A DNA stretch of 36,864 nucleotides from Alphaproteobacteria bacterium (GTDB taxonomy: Bacteria; Pseudomonadota; Alphaproteobacteria; Ferrovibrionales; Ferrovibrionaceae): positions 1 to 36,864 of the forward strand of contig JAHCJR010000026.1 of NCBI GenBank assembly GCA_026126165.1, read 5' to 3'. The position numbers and the translations under genes were made by a program. This document shows, in pieces, positions 34,276 through 36,864 of this stretch. The stretch's first letter is position 1; every line of letters starts with the position of its first letter. The notes below the pieces were generated by a model that worked only from the letters and a program-made list of their open reading frames with translations, searched no databases and was not told the DNA's origin.

Positions 34276-35643
34276 ATGTCCGTTCCCGCCAGCGCGCCGG
34301 AAACGCCGATCGAAAGCAAGGCCGAACTCGTCCAGTATCTCGAACAGGGCGGCAAGCCCGACCCGGCGGACTGGCGCATCGGCGTCGAGCACGAGAAGTT
34401 CGGCTTCAATCTCGACGATTTCCGCCCGCTACCCTACGAGGGGCCGCAGGGCATCCGCGCCGTGCTGGAAGGCTTGCAGCGTTTCGGCTGGGAACCGGTG
34501 CTGGAAGGCGAGACCCTGATTGGCCTCAGGCTGGATGGCCAGTCGATCTCGCTCGAGCCGGGCGGCCAGCTCGAACTCTCCGGCGCGCCGCTGGAGACCC
34601 TGCACCAGACCTGCCACGAACTGAACCTGCACCTGGCGCAGGTCAAGCTGATCGGTCAGGAGCTGGGCGTGGGTTTCGTCGGCCTCGGCTTCCACCCGAA
34701 GGCGCGGCGCGAGGACATCCCCTGGATGCCCAAGGGCCGCTACAAGATCATGCGCGACTACATGCCCAAGCGCGGCGGGCTCGGGCTCGACATGATGCTG
34801 CGGACCTGCACCGTGCAGGTCAATCTCGACTTCGGCGACGAGGCGGACATGGTGAAGAAGTTCCGCGTCTCGCTGGCGCTTCAGCCGCTCGCCACCGCGC
34901 TCTTCGCCAATTCGCCCTTCACCGAGGGCCGGCCCAACGGCTTCCTCTCCTATCGCAGCCATATCTGGACCGATACCGATCCCGACCGATCCGGCATGGT
35001 GCCCTTCGTCTTCGAGCCCGGCTTCGGCTTCGAGCGTTATGTCGATTACGCCCTCGACGTGCCCATGTACTTCGTCTATCGCGAGGGCCGGTACATCGAC
35101 GCCTCCGGCCAGTCCTTCCGCGACTTCATGCAGGGCCGCCTGCCGGCGCTGCCGGGCGAGCGCGCCACCATGCGCGACTGGGCCGATCACCTGACGACGC
35201 TCTTCCCCGAAGTGCGGCTCAAGCGCTACCTCGAGATGCGCGGCGCCGATGGCGGCCCCTGGTGGCGGCTCTGCGCCCTGCCGGCGCTCTTCGTCGGCCT
35301 GCTCTACGACAAGGACGCGCTCGATGCCGCCTGGGACCTGGTCCGGGACTGGACGGCGGAAGAGCGCCAAAGCCTGCGCGACAACGTGCCGCGCATGGCG
35401 CTGGCGACGCCGTTTCGCGGCCGCACCCTGCGCGAGGTCGGCGCCCAAGTGCTCGGCATCGCCGGCGAGGGCTTGCGGCGCCGCAACCGCCTCTCACCGT
35501 CAGGCGAGAACGAGGGCCATTTCCTCGATTCGCTGCGCGGCATGGTGGCGGCCGGGCGGACGCCGGCCGAGGACCTGCTGGAGCGCTTCAACGGCAAGTG
35601 GGAGGGCCATATCGAGCGCGCCTTCAAGGAACTGGCCTATTGA
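34276..35643 (+). CDS. gshA: glutamate-cysteine ligase (plant/alphaproteobacterial type)
   Basis: 455 aa; first step of glutathione synthesis, joining glutamate and cysteine with ATP. Typical segments: [12 protein letters not shown] (33-44), [95 protein letters not shown] and [17 protein letters not shown]. Length fits the GCS2/plant-like enzyme of alphaproteobacteria rather than the E. coli GshA type. ATG at 34276 with CAGGAG 7 nt upstream. A single-gene unit here; rsmE, often its upstream neighbour in this class, is 4.3 kb away. The stop is 9 nt from that of the convergent cytochrome gene. Confidence 0.95.
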   Translation: MSVPASAPETPIESKAELVQYLEQGGKPDPADWRIGVEHEKFGFNLDDFRPLPYEGPQGIRAVLEGLQRFGWEPVLEGETLIGLRLDGQSISLEPGGQLELSGAPLETLHQTCHELNLHLAQVKLIGQELGVGFVGLGFHPKARREDIPWMPKGRYKIMRDYMPKRGGLGLDMMLRTCTVQVNLDFGDEADMVKKFRVSLALQPLATALFANSPFTEGRPNGFLSYRSHIWTDTDPDRSGMVPFVFEPGFGFERYVDYALDVPMYFVYREGRYIDASGQSFRDFMQGRLPALPGERATMRDWADHLTTLFPEVRLKRYLEMRGADGGPWWRLCALPALFVGLLYDKDALDAAWDLVRDWTAEERQSLRDNVPRMALATPFRGRTLREVGAQVLGIAGEGLRRRNRLSPSGENEGHFLDSLRGMVAAGRTPAEDLLERFNGKWEGHIERAFKELAY

Positions 35644-35652
35644 AGCCGGATG

Positions 35653-36600
35653 CTATCGGCGCGGCTGCCCTTCCAGCGCCTTGCGCACGACATCGGGCGA
35701 ATAGAGCGAAGTCGCCTCGGCGCCGAGGAGCTGCGGCGTATCTGCCGCGATCCGCTTCTGCAACTCATCGAGCTTCGCGCGGGCGGCGGGAAACTGGCCA
35801 GGGCGCGCCCCCGCCGCCAGGTCCTTGAGGGCCATCGACCAGCCTTCGAGAAGGCGCCGTTGGCTCGCGTGGGCCGGCAGATGGAAGCGTTCGTGGATGA
35901 GGCCGATCTCGCCGCGAATCATCTCCACGATCAGGGCGGCGAGCGGCCCGTCCTCTTCCAGCAGCGGCTGGCGCAGCGTCGCCAGATGCAGCGCGATGTC
36001 CTCGATGTCGCCTTCGAGACGTACTGCTTCCACGTCCGGATCCTCGCCGCTCTCCTTCGGCGCGACGACGCGCATGTAGGCCAGCAGCGCATCGAGCAGC
36101 AGCGGCGAGGGCTCGGCCCCGGCGAACTCCACGACGATCACGTGCCGGGTGAATTCCCGCAGCGAGGAAACGCGCTCGTCGCGGCCAAGCCAGCGTTTCT
36201 CGCCGACACCGCGCAAGGTGGGGATGGTCCGCGGATTGGGTTTGCGGTCGTCGTTGCGCGGGTTCCAGAGCATGTGCGTGACGTCGACCTTGCCGGGCTC
36301 GTCGGACAGGCCGGGGACGAAGAAGCGGTCGTTCAGGTGGCCGGACGTATGGCAGGAATTGCAGGAAAGGCCAGCGCGCCGCGCATTGCCGCCGAGGATG
36401 AGCGGCGAGCGGAAGGCGAGGCGGCCGAAATGCACGAGGAAGCTCTGCTCCGCGCCATTGTCGAGATACTCGACCGGGCGTTCGGTCAGGTCGGCCACGA
36501 CGGTGCCCTTGGGCAGCCATTCGCTCTGTTTCAGAAGATCGGCCCTGGCGGGGGCGGCGGCGAGAAAAAACAAGGCAAGCGCGATCGGGGGCACGCGCAT
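35653..36600 (-). CDS. periplasmic single-heme c-type cytochrome
   Basis: 315 aa. Signal peptide MRVPPIALALFFLAAAPARA with cleavage before D21. One heme attachment motif, CNSCH (80-84), in RRAGLSCNSCHTSGHLNDRFFVPGLSD. The surrounding plan (heme early, GKVDVTHMLWNPRNDDRKPNPRTIPTLRGV, then a long helical C-terminus) recalls MauG/cytochrome c peroxidase-like proteins, but those have two CxxCH motifs and only one is present here. Redox partner and role are unknown. Start at 36600, 20 nt after the tldD stop, so the two are probably co-transcribed. Confidence 0.8.
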   Translation of the reverse strand: MRVPPIALALFFLAAAPARADLLKQSEWLPKGTVVADLTERPVEYLDNGAEQSFLVHFGRLAFRSPLILGGNARRAGLSCNSCHTSGHLNDRFFVPGLSDEPGKVDVTHMLWNPRNDDRKPNPRTIPTLRGVGEKRWLGRDERVSSLREFTRHVIVVEFAGAEPSPLLLDALLAYMRVVAPKESGEDPDVEAVRLEGDIEDIALHLATLRQPLLEEDGPLAALIVEMIRGEIGLIHERFHLPAHASQRRLLEGWSMALKDLAAGARPGQFPAARAKLDELQKRIAADTPQLLGAEATSLYSPDVVRKALEGQPRR

Positions 36601-36620
36601 GGCATCAAAGCTCCGTTCTG

Positions 36621-36864
36621 TCAGGTGGCCGTGCCGCCCACCGTGATGGAATCGATCAGGAGGGTCGGCTGCCCCACGCCAACCGGCACGCCCTGTCCGT
36701 TCTTGCCGCAAGTCCCGATTCCGGGATCGAGCGCCATGTCGTTACCGATCGCCGCAACCTTTTTCAGCACCTCGGCGCCGGCGCCGATCAAGGTCGCGCC
36801 CTTGAGCGGCCGGCCGAGCCGGCCATCGATGATCTCGTAGGCTTCCGTGCAGGAGAAGACGAAC
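36621..36864 (-). CDS. tldD: metalloprotease TldD, C-terminal fragment (runs off the window)
   Basis: The last 80 codons of a gene continuing beyond base 36864; the stop is at 36621-36623. The readable end is FVFSCTEAYEIIDGRLGRP, LKGATLIGAGAEVLKKVAAIG, NDMALDPGIGTCGKNGQGVP and VGVGQPTLLIDSITVGGTAT, the characteristic C-terminus of TldD (Gly-rich CGKNGQGVPVGVGQPTL). The catalytic HExxxH part would be upstream, outside the window. TldD pairs with TldE, encoded by pmbA in this window. The cytochrome gene follows after 20 nt. Confidence 0.92.
   Translation of the reverse strand, partial: FVFSCTEAYEIIDGRLGRPLKGATLIGAGAEVLKKVAAIGNDMALDPGIGTCGKNGQGVPVGVGQPTLLIDSITVGGTAT

Overview
The window is chromosomal DNA from a high-GC bacterium, most likely an alphaproteobacterium of Rhodospirillales-like affinity. 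This is inferred from the Tad/Cpa pilus gene set, E. coli-type ubiD together with ubiA, the rsmE/gshA neighbourhood, plant-type glutamate-cysteine ligase, a TAXI-type TRAP transporter and strong GC bias at third codon positions. Species cannot be fixed from the sequence alone. No tRNA, rRNA, CRISPR array, integrase or complete insertion sequence was seen.

Region 1 (51-12216, all +) is most of a Tad/Flp pilus operon: cpaC secretin, a small lipoprotein, a TadG-like protein, two TadE-like pseudopilins, cpaE, the cpaF ATPase, tadB, tadC, two TPR lipoproteins (one with a LytR_C domain), the cpaA prepilin peptidase, and a stand-alone helix-turn-helix protein. Genes overlap or nearly touch, which indicates one transcript. 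The pilin gene flp and cpaB are not in the window and probably lie upstream of base 1. Region 2 (12301-17718) has a 55-aa membrane protein, an HpaI-family aldolase with an MFS transporter, and, convergent to them, a TAXI-TRAP uptake system. Together these look like carboxylate or sugar-acid uptake and cleavage.

Region 3 (17987-23748) has greB, a convergent mscL/CHAP-lipoprotein pair, and a + strand run of an HExxH protein, an amidase, a SnoaL-like protein and an acyl-CoA ligase. Region 4 (23756-29951) has the - strand operon ubiD-pmbA-cysQ, an alpha/beta hydrolase, and divergent ubiA/rsmE; ubiA and ubiD are both ubiquinone genes. Region 5 (29962-34107) separates rsmE from gshA. It holds an orphan homodimeric-type pyruvate dehydrogenase E1-like enzyme, a secreted protein of unknown function, and a FitAB/VapBC-type toxin-antitoxin pair whose toxin lacks the first catalytic aspartate. 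Region 6 (34276-36864) has gshA, a single-heme cytochrome c and, at the right edge, the C-terminus of tldD, partner of the pmbA gene 11 kb away.

From 13 kb onward the two strands alternate tightly. All six convergent gene ends either overlap (16 and 24 nt) or are 4-10 nt apart, and most regulatory-looking signals sit in the short divergent gaps. I did not find a clearly new multi-gene system. The best leads are the D5H toxin with its twin operator repeats, the orphan E1 enzyme behind a 22-bp inverted repeat, the mscL-CHAP pair, the HExxH-amidase-ligase run, and the odd components of the Tad operon (EF-hand-like loop, LytR_C lipoprotein, lone IS630-type DNA-binding domain).
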